A DNA stretch of 64,000 nt from Lingula anatina (taxonomy: Eukaryota; Brachiopoda; Lingulata; Lingulida; Lingulidae): contig NW_019775439.1 in the NCBI RefSeq assembly GCF_001039355.2, positions 167,080-231,079 of the forward strand, written 5' to 3'. Below are positions 27,501-38,277 of this stretch, piece after piece. Under the pieces are notes generated by a model, which saw only the letters and a list, made by a program, of their open reading frames with translations, searched no databases and was not told the DNA's origin. The first letter of the stretch is position 1. Every line of letters begins with the position of its first letter. Both the position numbers and the translations under genes were made by a program.

Positions 27501-30500
27501 TTAATCGTCTACCTGTCCCATTCAATATGACATGAAGAACACCTCGGGTCAAATGTAGATGTATCCTGGTATTATACCCACATCAATCAGATATTACTTT
27601 GAACCAGACAGATCTCCATCCACCAAACATGGGTGTGGCGTGTTCACACAGACACAAAAAACAGGACCGATCCTCTCTGAAGCCTCGCTCTATATTAAAC
27701 AATCTGCAAAAACGGATTCCACACACCGAAATATTGTTCAAGGGCTTTTTAGCAAATGAGAAATGGCTTTACCCATCAGAATGCTTGAAAACACCTTTTG
27801 ATGGATCCAGAAACAAAGCAGAACAACTCCACCTAAACTGTGTGAACCCACCTTTGAGAAAAGTTACAAATATTAAACACACAGGCGTGAGTGAATCACG
27901 GGTCTTCATCAGCATTTCACCCAAAACAGAGACTCATCCTACTATTTTTAGAGTGTCTAAGAATTTCAGGAATACCTTCACTGGCATACATCAGTTTTAC
28001 TATGTTGAGTGGGGGTGAAGTGAAATTCAAAGTAATCATTGCTTTGAATTCAGAAATTCCTATACTAGTACGTCTAGATTCTGGGAGAAATTCTACACTA
28101 ACCAACTGATGAATCATGTGTTTAAGAGGAGTCACAGATCCACAGCAAATTCTTAATACTTTTGCCAAGCAAATTTCAAAGTAATCATTTCTATGGGAAT
28201 TTGTTCAGCCTTCTTCCCAATCTCAACTATCTTTTCTCAAGAAGGCAATCTTTAACACCATCCCACGTCCACTTTGTTCAATCATCAAGGTATTACTAGT
28301 ACCTCATCCATAGCAGATCTCTCCACACAAATGCCAGGACTTGAAAAACAATTTCTTTCTGAAATCTTTCTTTTGCTCTATTCCAATACCTTACCTACCT
28401 TGAAGAAAAAAAAACGTATAGATCTTCTACAAAAAAGTGACCACCATAACTGGGATTGGTCATATTGCAAGCAGTGTTATCAGTTCTCGACTGAACTAGC
28501 TCTGTATATAAATTTTCTACCAATCCTGATGTTCTGGAAATGAGTTGCCAGTAATTTCCATGTCGACAATGAGTTTAGGGCACCAAGGGCAGTTTGCACA
28601 AAAGAACTTCAGCCAAACATAGTATAAATTTCAGGCTGGCTAATTTATTTCACAAAGATCTTATAAGTAAACTTTTATAGTAAAATTAATTTCATTTGTA
28701 AAAATAACCAACCATCAACTTAGGGTGGAAATTTTAACTTGTCATTGTGCAAAATATGCTCGTTATGATCCTTTTTTATGTCACCCTCCCAAATTTCATC
28801 GAGATTCTTCTACTAGTAAGTCAGTTTGATAGACCCCTTCTTATTTAAATGCTCCTTAAGTAGGAAGTTAAATATAGCACAGAATAAACATACTTAGCAG
28901 TAACCACATTCCTGTCTTGATCAAACTCAGACAACACTGAAATAACTGATTTTTTTCCCTTGCAGGAAAACCACAGCTATGGTAACTCCTATGAAAATTT
29001 GACCCAACTGTTGATGAATTATAAAACACCCAACGTCATATCTTGGTGATAATTTATGAAAAATAGGATAACAAGGAAAAAGCTGCTTTCACGCTGAAAA
29101 GCAAAAATGACAAATCAAAACCAATGTGGTATTTGAAATTTTCTGAGCAAATACCGTACATTTATCCAAAGGACTTAACCTCATCATTGCATAAAATGGT
29201 TCAGAAATATGTGGAGGAGTGACTGAACATTATATAGGTTATACACACTGGCTACAAGTAGTCTTATATTGGCCAAAAAAACAAGCCCATTTCCAGTCCT
29301 GTTCCAATGCTTTAACTTTGTGCAGTTTCTGTCTCAACATCTGATAATAATTTCTAACCAAAGAAGGACACTTTAATTAATCCGTTGTCCCACATATCAC
29401 CAATATCATTTATAGTGTTCACTTTTGTGCCCAACATGATTTTAGCTATTGTTGACATCAATGAAACCGTTTCTGGTTAAGGTTTAAGCATGTTTGGTTC
29501 TAAATTTGAACACGCCTTATCCAAACCCCAACACACCTTAAAAAGCACATCAGCTCAGATTGTCACGAGATCTTATTTTAGCAGCAAAACTTTCAAACAC
29601 ACCTTTCTTGATAAAAGTGAAAGTGTTTCAAACATAAAAACCAAGTCTTCAAATGTTCTAGCTCATTAATTTTTCTCTACTTCAAACATTTCAGCAACTT
29701 GGCTCAAAAATAATCCAACCAAAACATACAGTCAGGAAGATGCCCTTGAAAATAATGAGTTTTTTTTTTAAATTTGATTTTCATTTTATCAACCTGTTCC
29801 AAAAAAGTGACCACCTCCTTAACACTAAAGGAGGAATTCTCGGTAGGTTATCATTATTAGGCAGAAAACTCTTTAATTACTTCAAATCTTATCACAACTT
29901 CAAAGTTCCACTAAATACAAAAAGATAAATCTTAAAACAGTGGAAGGAGTGATTCCAAAGGGGATCGTGGTACATCCAAACAAGTATCTTATCAATCAGT
30001 CAAGAACCCACAGTGTACAATATTCATCCCTTATTCTAATCAAATCTGATTCATGGCATATCTGCTTCATCTGCTCAAGTTGTTTATCTCTGGTTACATG
30101 GGGTTGCGCATAAGGGTTTTCTAATAATATTGAAGATCTTCAATATATCATACAAGGCCATCTAGTGTATCAACAAGCACTCAATAACCGAAATAATTCC
30201 ACACTTAAACTGATTTACACTCATCACTCCTCCTAGGTCATATAATGCCTGTTAGGTCTTTATACTGAGAAGTATACCCTTTAAAAAAACTGAGAAAGAT
30301 TAGACATCCAAAATGGGTTTATAGTTTATAATTTTCACAGCAAATCTGGATGGAATAAGTCAATAAACTCTGTTGACTTTCACAAGAGATTTGGATACGA
30401 AATATAACTTGAGGTTAAGAAAAAATTTAGCAATTTCCAGGAAATTATCTCCTATAGATCTATACAAAGATTTAGCCCTTTACCTATTACCTTAGTCTGA

Positions 30501-33500
30501 CACCATGCTGTTCCTAGTTTTGCAAAATAATTTGAGTCAAAATGTGGGTCTTACGGTACTTTCAGAACCCAATAATAATGTGAATCTACTTCAAAACCAG
30601 AATAATAAGTTCTAGCAATTAAAAACTACTACACTAACTCATCAGCTGTGCCTTCCCCTTGTCAAACAAAAGAGCTAAATATTCTCTTTTACCACTTCTA
30701 CAGACATAAATTTGGTGATAACTAAGGATACACTTCAGCTTTAAAGTTAAAGCCAGCCTTTGAATTGAGCTTTTTGATGAATCCAGTGGTTTCCTAGTGG
30801 GGCAGAGGTTAAACCCAAGCACTTGCCAACTGGCCAAGTTCAAGTGCAATTCTGTACTCTGGCAAGTGATTTAACAGATTCAACAGATCCACTGACCAAG
30901 TTAAGCATCTCTATCTTCACATATTCAGTTGAATGAAGATCTAACTTTCTCATCTCAAAAAGGAGTGCACCCTTCTGTGCAACAAATTACAAATTTATTT
31001 ATTTATTTATCATTGCTTAAAAAATAGTCATTTGATTATTTTAAGTTTTCATTTTTTTTCGATAATTTTCTATTCCTTTAGTAAGAAATTAATAATCAGA
31101 TTAAAGCAACAATTGTACTTGTGACCACAGAATGATTTAGAAAGGATGTATATGAATGCAAAGTTAACATGGTTAAGCTTCTACATCTGATTCCAACTCC
31201 GCTATATTTCTCACCTCATCTCATTATTTTTACCTCTAAGTATAACGCAGCTGCTATATTTTTAGTCATAATTTCCAAATTACAACACTCCTACTGAGTG
31301 GTAGCAACAAAATTAAAAAGGCTATTATTGAGTTCTATTCTACGCAATAAAAGCACTAAAAATGCTATAAAGCAATATGATTTTTGTGATTATAAAACTG
31401 TGCATCTGAAAATTTGATAATTGCCCATTGAAAGATAAAGTAATTACCATAATAATTTTAACCCAGTTTTTTCTAAACATGAACATAACCAATCTTTTAA
31501 CTTACTTCTTTTCAAATGTTAAAACCACTTCATTGTTCAGAACATCTTTGACAAATCCCTGAAATTACAAAACAAAGCTTAAATTGACATAAAACTTTAA
31601 GGACATACTAGTATGCATGTCAGATCCAGTTAAACAAAAGACTTATCAAAATGTAGAATATTCAAATTCAATCTGTCAGAAAAATAATTACACTAAATTA
31701 AACTACCCACTACATCAAATGACAAAATTTGAAGGTCAAAGTCTTATATTTTCGAAGCATAATTAAGCTTAATAAAGAACATTCTTTATAGGTTCATTAA
31801 CTAAATCATAAAAATTACTTAACATGAATCAAAGGTGGATCAAGGGGGTGGGATGTCACATCAGGGAGGTTCCTCCCCCTTAGCTTCAAGGGTATGCCTT
31901 TCCCCCCAATATATTGAGTGAAAGAAGACAAAACCAAACAATTCACCACCTATGTCTGTGTACACACAAACTGATTTTTTAAAAACATTGCATCTGTTAA
32001 TGTTCACCCTGCTTCAAAATATTCTTCAACCTTGTGCCCCAACCCTCTCACAAAACCTTGGATATTCCTGTGCAAAAGCAGAACCTTATTGAGATTGCAA
32101 GAATTTTTTGGTACATTTTGGGCAAAGCAAGATAGTTCTTTATCAACTCTTTATGGAAAGGCTGAAGGACTTTTTTGACAAGTGGGATTTGTAAACCTCC
32201 AAACCACTTGCAAGAGTAATAAGTACACTACCACTGGTCAGCTGGAATGTGGAATCTACTTATCATATTTCTGCAGTGTATCTTTCTGTAAATGCAAACG
32301 TCATCAAACGTCCAACTGTGACATTTGACAGTTACTAGGAATAAATGAAAGTGAAACCAAACTAAAATTGTCACACTGTAGTCTAAAATGACAAATCGGC
32401 ATTTATCTAATGACCATAAAAACATCGCCCAAATGAGCAACGCATTGCAAGAAATGACTTTGAAACTCGACTTTGGTGAGTCAGTGAGTCACCTTAATTT
32501 TGTTGATGGAAAGCAAAACGCCGCATTAGCCGCGATAACCAGTTTTCTGCAAAAAAGTATTTAGCCTTTGTCAAAACAAACCGATAAAGAAAACAAAATT
32601 AAGAAAAAACTTTTCTAACTAACACCAGATAATGAGCTTCAGTCTTCTCTTTTAACGGGTTAGCGATATTTTTCAGGCCCAGTACTGAAATCACATAGAA
32701 AATTACCTTATAATACACGCCGTTCGGAAAGCGCACCTCCACTTCTAACTCCTCCATCTTGCATGCATTGCATGCTGGGAAAATTATAAACAACAAAGGT
32801 GAAATATTTTTATTTATGCAACTTTTTTCCTAACTTTATTTCATCTCTCCATCATTTAGGATAGCAATAAATGTTTTATGAGTTAAAGTACTCAAATAAT
32901 TTCACATATTTGTTTTTGTTTTGATCTCCCTGTTACGTTGTCTGAAACCAAGATGGAGGTAGAGGGCGGTGTATTAATTTCTGTCATGCAGTTTTCTTCT
33001 ATTTAACCGCGAACCGAGGGACAATTTTAGTGCAAAATAGCATCATGTCATCAGACAGTGAGTTGGACGAGTTTTACGATGCAGAAGAGGACACTCCTGT
33101 CAAGTTTGTGAGGTAAGTGGCNGTTCTATTCTACGCAATAAAAGCACTAAAAATGCTATAAAGCAATATGATTTTTGTGATTATAAAACTGTGCATCTGA
33201 AAATTTGATAATTGCCCATTGAAAGATAAAGTAATTACCATAATAATTTTAACCCAGTTTTTTCTAAACATGTACATAACCAATCTTTTAACTTACTTCT
33301 TTTCAAATGTTAAAACCACTTCATTGTTCAGAACATCTTTGACAAATCCCTGAAATTACAAAACAAAGCTTAAATTGACATAAAACTTTAAGGACATACT
33401 AGTATGCATGTCAGATCCAGTTAAACAAAAGACTTATCAAAATGTAGAATATTCAAATTCAATCTGTCAGAAAAATAATTACACTAAATTAAACTACCCA

Positions 33501-34549
33501 CTACATCAAATGACAAAATTTGAAGGTCAAAGTCTTATATTTTCGAAGCATAATTAAGCCTAATAAAGAACATTCTTTATAGGTTCATTAACTAAATCAT
33601 AAAAATTACTTAACATGAATCAAAGGTGGATCAAGGGGGTGGGATGTCACATCAGGGAGGTTCCTCCCCCTTAGCTTCAAGGGTATGCCTTTCCCCCCAA
33701 TATATTGAGTGAAAGAAGACAAAACCAAACAATTCACCACCTATGTCTGTGTACACACAAACTGATTTTTTAAAAACATTGCATCTGTTAATGTTCACCC
33801 TGCTTCAAAATATTCTTCAACCTTGTGCCCCAACCCTCTCACAAAACCTTAGATATTCCTGTGCAAAAGCACAACCATATTGAGATTGCAAGAATTTTTT
33901 GATACATTTTGGGCAGAGCAAGATAGTTCTTTATCAACTCTTTATGGAAAGGCTGAAGGACTTTTTTGACAAGTGGGATGGTTAAACAACCAAACCACTC
34001 GCGTGAGTAATAAGTACACTTCCACTGGTCAGCTGGAATGTGGAATCTACCCATCATATTTCTGCAGTGTATCTTTCTGTAAATGCAAACGTCGTCAAAC
34101 GTCCAACTGTGACATTTGACAGTTACTAGGAATAAATGAAAGTGAAACCAAACTAAAATTGTCACACTGTAGTCTAAAATAACAAATCGGCATTTATCTG
34201 ATGACCATAAAAACATCGCCCAAATGAGCAACGCATTGCAAGAAATGACTTTGAAACTTGACTTTGGTGAGTCAGTGAGTCACCTTAATTTTGTTGATGG
34301 AAAGCAAAACGCCGCATTAGCCACGATAACCAGTTTTCTGCAAAAAAAGTATTTAGCCTTTGTCAAAACAAACCGATAAAGAAAACAAAATTAAGAAAAA
34401 ACTTTTCTAACTAACACCAGATAATGGGCTTCAGTCTTCTCTTTTAACGGGTTAGCGATGTTTTTCAGGCCCAGTACTGAAATCACATAGAAAATTACCT
34501 TATAATACACGCCGTTCGGAAAGCGCACCTCCACTTCTAACTCCTCCAT
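12715..34549 (-). CDS. FMR1: Fragile X messenger ribonucleoprotein homologue (FMR1/FXR family), complete
   Basis: Seventeen exons, transcribed leftward: 34549-34499, 31558-31506, 23054-22961, 22532-22378, 21951-21886, 20585-20492, 20101-19985, 19440-19270, 18704-18626, 18205-18096, 17346-17260, 16932-16826, 16361-16246, 15913-15740, 15216-15148 (possible cassette), 13830-13720 and 13424-12715. All phases agree, giving 787 residues (764 without the cassette). Residues 1-120 form the tandem Tudor/Agenet region ([51 protein letters not shown]). KH1 is at about 211-267 with GTHG at 235-238. KH2 is at about 280-330 with GKNG at 298-301 followed by NIQEI, which retains the Ile mutated in human I304[11 protein letters not shown] lies at 331-340. 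From 395 on, several RG/RGG blocks surround a [11 protein letters not shown] segment, then a Gly/Asn/Ser-rich tail ending MVNGEK. The family binds mRNA and represses translation on polysomes and in granules. A single invertebrate homologue stands for vertebrate FMR1, FXR1 and FXR2, so the symbol is by homology. Confidence 0.95.
13658..13720. repeat. Short AT-rich simple sequence beside FMR1/FXR exon 16
   Basis: An AATA/AATG-rich tetranucleotide stretch immediately follows the exon 16 donor on the minus strand. Confidence 0.4.
14937..14971. repeat. Poly-T/poly-G homopolymer pair
   Basis: About 25 T followed by 10 G in an FMR1/FXR intron. Taken alone it could be a poly-A tail relic on the minus strand, but I see no element body next to it. 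Confidence 0.6.
15148..15216 (-). CDS. FMR1: Candidate 69-nt cassette exon of FMR1/FXR
   Basis: The minus-strand sequence between an AG at 15217-15218 and GTATGT at 15147 is 69 nt, starts and ends in phase 1 and stays open. It encodes [19 protein letters not shown] plus flanking codons. Exons 14 and 16 also join in phase 1 without it, so both forms are readable. The acceptor has a weak pyrimidine tract, as is common for regulated exons. Vertebrate FMR1 and FXR genes are heavily spliced in this same C-terminal region. The evidence is frame and splice sites only. Confidence 0.5.
17919..17973. repeat. (AAAT)n microsatellite
   Basis: Uninterrupted tetranucleotide repeat of about 13 units in the FMR1/FXR intron between exons 10 and 11. 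Confidence 0.9.
18460..18532 (+). repeat. Threefold ~25-bp tandem repeat around ATTATTCATTCT
   Basis: The phrase ATTATTCATTCT followed by TTGTATAT recurs three times with one or two changes, within the intron between exons 9 and 10 of FMR1/FXR. Confidence 0.5.
18682..19045 (-). repeat. Degenerate tandem copies of the FMR1/FXR exon 9 splice acceptor
   Basis: Exon 9 begins ...TTTCCAG|GATGAGGAGTCTGTAAGG on the minus strand. Upstream in the intron, related units occur at about 18739-18778, 18782-18826, 18856-18888, 18934-18970 and 19020-19045. Each has the TTGAC...TTTCAG context and the first codons in decaying form. The unit at 18782-18826 is the best preserved and reads TTTCAG|GATGAGGAATCAGTAAGG, so it could act as an acceptor. 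Reading from that site meets a TGA just inside true exon 9. Confidence 0.65.
21401..21608. mobile_element. ~205-bp inverted-repeat element, TAGATCGATC family
   Basis: The ends are inverted: ATAGATTAGATCGAC on the left and GATCGATCTAAAATCTAT on the right. The interior (ACTCCCTGGGGGTTCAAGCT, AGTTAATTACCCCCTTACA, TAGTAGGCGGGAC) matches the copy at 58686-58908 closely. It has no coding capacity and lies in the FMR1/FXR intron between exons 5 and 6. Confidence 0.75.
22283..22342. repeat. Compound (TC)n(AC)n microsatellite
   Basis: About 15 TC units run directly into about 15 AC units, a few tens of bases from the FMR1/FXR exon 4 donor. Confidence 0.9.
24428..24521. repeat. (AC)n microsatellite, about 47 units
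   Basis: Uninterrupted dinucleotide repeat. Confidence 0.95.
25546..25554. other. Nine-base gap inside a C homopolymer
   Basis: Flanked by CCCCA on the left and C(n)ACCACC on the right. The length is probably nominal. Confidence 0.95.
31332..33121. repeat. First copy of a 1.79-kb direct duplication (probable assembly overlap)
   Basis: This block is repeated at 33123-34913 with about 99% identity and separated from it by a single N. It carries second copies of FMR1/FXR exon 1 (32757-32707, minus) and WDR44 exon 1 (33045-33112, plus) with intact starts and donors, plus FMR1 exon 2 (31558-31506). The block ends exactly where the contig breaks, nine bases into the WDR44 intron. That pattern is typical of unmerged overlapping contig ends, not a biological duplication. 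Confidence 0.85.
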
Positions 34550-34913
34550 CTTGCATGCACTGCATGCTGGGAAAATTATAAACAACAAAGGTGAAATATT
34601 TTTATTTATGCAACTTTTTTCCTAACTTTATTTCATCTCTCCATCATTTAGGATAGCAATAAATGTTTTATGAGTTAAAGTACTCAAATAATTTCACATA
34701 TTTGTTTTTGTTTTGATCTCCCTGTTACGTTGTCTGAAACCAAGATGGAGGTAGAGGGCGGTGTATTAATTTCTGTCATGCAGTTTTCTTCTATTTAACC
34801 GCGAACCGAGGGACAATTTTAGTGCAAAATAGCATCATGTCATCAGACAGTGAGTTGGACGAGTTTTACGATGCAGAAGAGGACACTCCTGTCAAGTTTG
34901 TGAGGTAAGTGGC
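33123..34913. repeat. Second copy of the 1.79-kb direct duplication
   Basis: Counterpart of 31332-33121. It includes a duplicate FMR1/FXR exon 2 at 33349-33297. Exon 1 of both genes in this copy is contiguous with the WDR44 body, while the other copy is contiguous with the FMR1/FXR body. A single merged copy would serve both genes. Differences are isolated SNPs and one-base indels, such as the ATG or GTT variants at the far end. Confidence 0.85.
34550..34836. promoter_or_regulatory. Bidirectional promoter between FMR1/FXR and WDR44
   Basis: The two start codons are head-to-head, 287 bp apart. On the minus strand TTCCCAGCATGC (34573-34562) matches the core of the ZNF143/SBS promoter motif. 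It lies just upstream of the FMR1/FXR ATG, which itself sits in a YY1-like AAGATGGAGG context. A second CAAGATGGAGG occurs on the plus strand at 34740-34750, again YY1-like, nearer the WDR44 side. There is no TATA box at a useful distance. The motif assignments come from known vertebrate consensus sequences and need experimental support. Confidence 0.6.
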
Positions 34914-37900
34914 TCTTGAACATGTGGGTTGTATACTGTGTTTATTTCCAAGATGTTTGAAACTAACTTCAGGTATAGTGAAAATAGGCCACGAAAAGTT
35001 AGCCGGGACTGCAGTTGTAGAAGAAGAGGTGTGCTATTAATAGGCCCAGCATTTTAATATACATAGTGTTCTCTATTATTTTTATTATTATTAGTGGAGC
35101 CTATAACAAAGATGACGATCTAGAGAAAGAGGAGAGACAGCTTCTAGAATTGAAGAGATTGGCAGAGGAAAAGTATGTAAAAACAAAATAAAAATTCTCT
35201 GTTAAGTTTTGTTTTAAGAAATTTACTAATTTAGAGAGTGACAGATTTTTTTAAACAAGAAAATGTGGTGGCACAAGTTATGCAGTGTTTGAAGTAACCT
35301 CTGAAATTCATGCCCAAAGTTGCTAACTTTTGTCATCAAATTAATCTATTTCTAACACAAGCGTGTATCCTAAGATGATAGACAAAGACATATTTGATAT
35401 TTTTTCCAGACGAAGACAAGAAGATGAAGAATTGCAAAAACGACTGGCTGATATTGAGAAAAGAAAGGAGGAACAACTGCGTTTGGTGAGCAAAGAATGT
35501 CCAGAAAAGTAAACTGTTTTAGTCAAATACCCTATTATATGACAACTAGTAAGCCACAGTGGAACTTTGCCACATCCTTTGATAACATTCATTTCTCTAA
35601 CATACACATTTCCACCTTTAATCAAATTTTGTTGAATTTCAGGAAGCAGAGAAGAGATTGGAATTAGAAAACAAAAAGAAGAAACTAGAAAAGATGAGAA
35701 AACTTATGCACCAAGAAAGCACACCATTTTCTACTCCATCCAAAGAGGAAGAAGGTGAAGGTGAGGTCAAGGATACTCAGAGGTCAACTGAAACAGAGGA
35801 AGCTGCAGTGGCTATCCAAACTGAACAAATTGGAGGTGGAATAGATGACACAGCTGAAAAGAGAAAAGAGATTGTGATGGACATACATAAAGGGTTAAGT
35901 GATGTACAGGAAAAAGTTGAATCTGTGATACATGAACTTACAAACAATTTGGATTTGACAGGTCATGGTGATGGGTCAGGTCAAGGTCATGAGTCGGGTC
36001 AAGGTCATGGTGACACTGGTGGTTCAGGCTTTTCGAATTTTTCCCCAGACCTGAACTCGATGTCTGCCCAAGGTGATGATGTAAATCTTGACAGTCAGAC
36101 TCGAACAGTGGAGAAAAACTCCGCTAAGAATAAAACCATACCTCACATCAGACATACAGGAGCAAGCACAGCTGATGGTGCCAAAAGAGGCACATGGCCG
36201 AAGCAGGGTAGTTACGGAGGCGGAGGAGGCGACAGAGTCCGCATAGATTCAGACTCAGAAAACGAGCCAGATATTGTGAGGAGCACCAAGCACCGTTCTG
36301 CAGTTGAAATGCCAGCACCAGTGGCTCCACCTAGGAGAAGGAAAAAAATTAAGAGCATGGCGGAAGAGGTTGTAAGTTTGGAGGTGTGACCTAATGTCCT
36401 TGAAGTTTGGTATAATTGTAACATGATTGAATTTTTTATTACTCCTAAGGACTAGTTCACAAAAAGGACTGAGGTCACTGAAAAGTAAATAAAATTTTAA
36501 TTTAATTGATTTTATATTTGATTTAGCTTTATCAGTGCACGCCACTGGCCCTTTTAGAGTTATCATTCTATTCATTACAAAGTTTTTACTGTTTCAGTCT
36601 TTAACACCAACTCCACCAGAACAGCCATCCGGGCTCCCGAAGAGCACCCCTCAAGCCACGCCTACGATAACCCCTACATGTTCGGTGGAGAACCTCACCA
36701 AAGCACTGGACCATTGTCTGGATTTGAACAGTGCAGTGCAGGGAGATAGACATGTCACCACTATGGTAAGTTAAGATTACACCTTGTAGTCACTGTCATT
36801 GTTGGAGTAGGAGTTGATAGAAGTGGTAGTAGTTGGAAGTAGTGGTGTGGTAGTTGTAGTAGTAGAAATATAAGTGGTAGTACTGTAGTGGTAGTAGCAG
36901 CTGCAACAGTAGCCATAGTTATAGTAACAGTACAGGTAGGGGTAGTAACAATAGTAGTAATTATTGTAGTATCAGAAGTGGGAGTAGTAATAGGAGTAGC
37001 AAAAGTACAAGTAACAGCTGTATTTAGTAGTTAAAGTGTTTGTAATAGGATGGTTGGATAGTTAGATGAATTAGTAGCAGATGCTGCAGTTCGAGTAGGA
37101 GGAGTGCTTTACAAAGGATTGAAATTAATAAATTTGTATTTTTGAGATGCCCAGTTGCTGGTTTGTATTTTCGGCATTGGTTTTCCATTTGCTGGAAATT
37201 ACATATGAATGTGAACCTGACTTTTATGGAACCTTTAATTAGGGGAAAATGATTTATTTTATATATTAAATTAAATTATGTTGAAAATTGGCTCATAGAT
37301 CTATTTAGAAAGCTGCTTTGTAGGTTGTAAGTCCTTCGGTCTATTATGGTGTTTAATCATGAGCTTGACTGTTCTCCTGCTTGATAAGTATTCTCGCCAT
37401 TTCTCCACAACCAACAACCCCTTCTTCTGCAGGCTCTGGATGCACACGCTACCAAAGGGGAGGGTGAAGCACTGATGACTCCGCCCACTGCGGAAGAGAC
37501 TCCGCCCCCCTCTAGTAACATCATTCCAGACTCCTCCCAGGCTCCACCCACCCCTTCTTCAGGCTCCTCCTCTGTACCACAACCAGATGTTGAGGTGAAG
37601 GATGATGAAGGAAAAGAAAAGCAAGGAGCCTATGACATTGAGATTGCGCCAGGGCCAAGACCAAGGTCAAATTCTGGAAGACTGTTGTCTGACAAGGTGG
37701 GAATTTGCCATGGGTGTACTGTGTGTATATATATATCACTATTTGTTGAAGAGATGTTAATTGTCTCCAGAGAGAGTTAACATGTTTTTATCTACAAAGC
37801 ATGACTTTTGGAGCCTTCATCAAATCACCTTGGGTCATGACTAACTTTAAGGAATACGCTTATAGCTTTGAATGACAAAGATAACTTTATCTTTTTCTAT

Positions 37901-38212
37901 TTTCTCTCATTTTAAAGACTCATCCAGGTAGTAAATATGAATGACTTCACTCTCATTTACATGAACTGATATTAAGTATGTAATTGATGCCAGCAAAAAT
38001 TGTCTTTCTATCAGGAAATCTTGGACTCTATCATCATCCGTAACCTGGACACAGGAGAGAGCCTTCCTCTGAGTTTGGCTGAGGAACAACTTCCACAGGG
38101 CACCAACCCCCTAGCCTTGCACATCATGAGAAGAACTAAGGAATATGCAAGGTAGGGATCTTATCATTCAGTTTTAGTTGACTGAATTCTTACTAGTAGT
38201 TCACCACCTTCC

Positions 38213-38277
<65 letters not shown>

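Larger units (their letters stand above)
23055..31505 (-). other. Large FMR1/FXR intron between exons 2 and 3
   Basis: 8.45 kb with no coding exon recognised on either strand. It holds the (AC)n array at 24428-24521, a nine-base gap in poly-C at 25546-25554, CA-rich sequence at 25580-25690, a G tract at 27049-27062, and a direct duplication of about 47 bp at 26331-26412 (phrase GGTTAACTCRAAAGGTGAAATAAA). The longest open frames (27559-27759, 27599-28018) overlap each other and resemble no family I know. Confidence 0.6.

Noticed and set aside
27599-28018. 139-codon plus-strand frame in the large FMR1/FXR intron
   Set aside because: No recognisable domain, no splice context, and overlapping frames of similar length; probably chance.
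33839-34231. 130-codon minus-strand frame, also present shorter at 32228-32440
   Set aside because: It lies in FMR1/FXR intron 1 inside the duplicated block. The two copies differ by disrupting changes and it resembles no protein I know.
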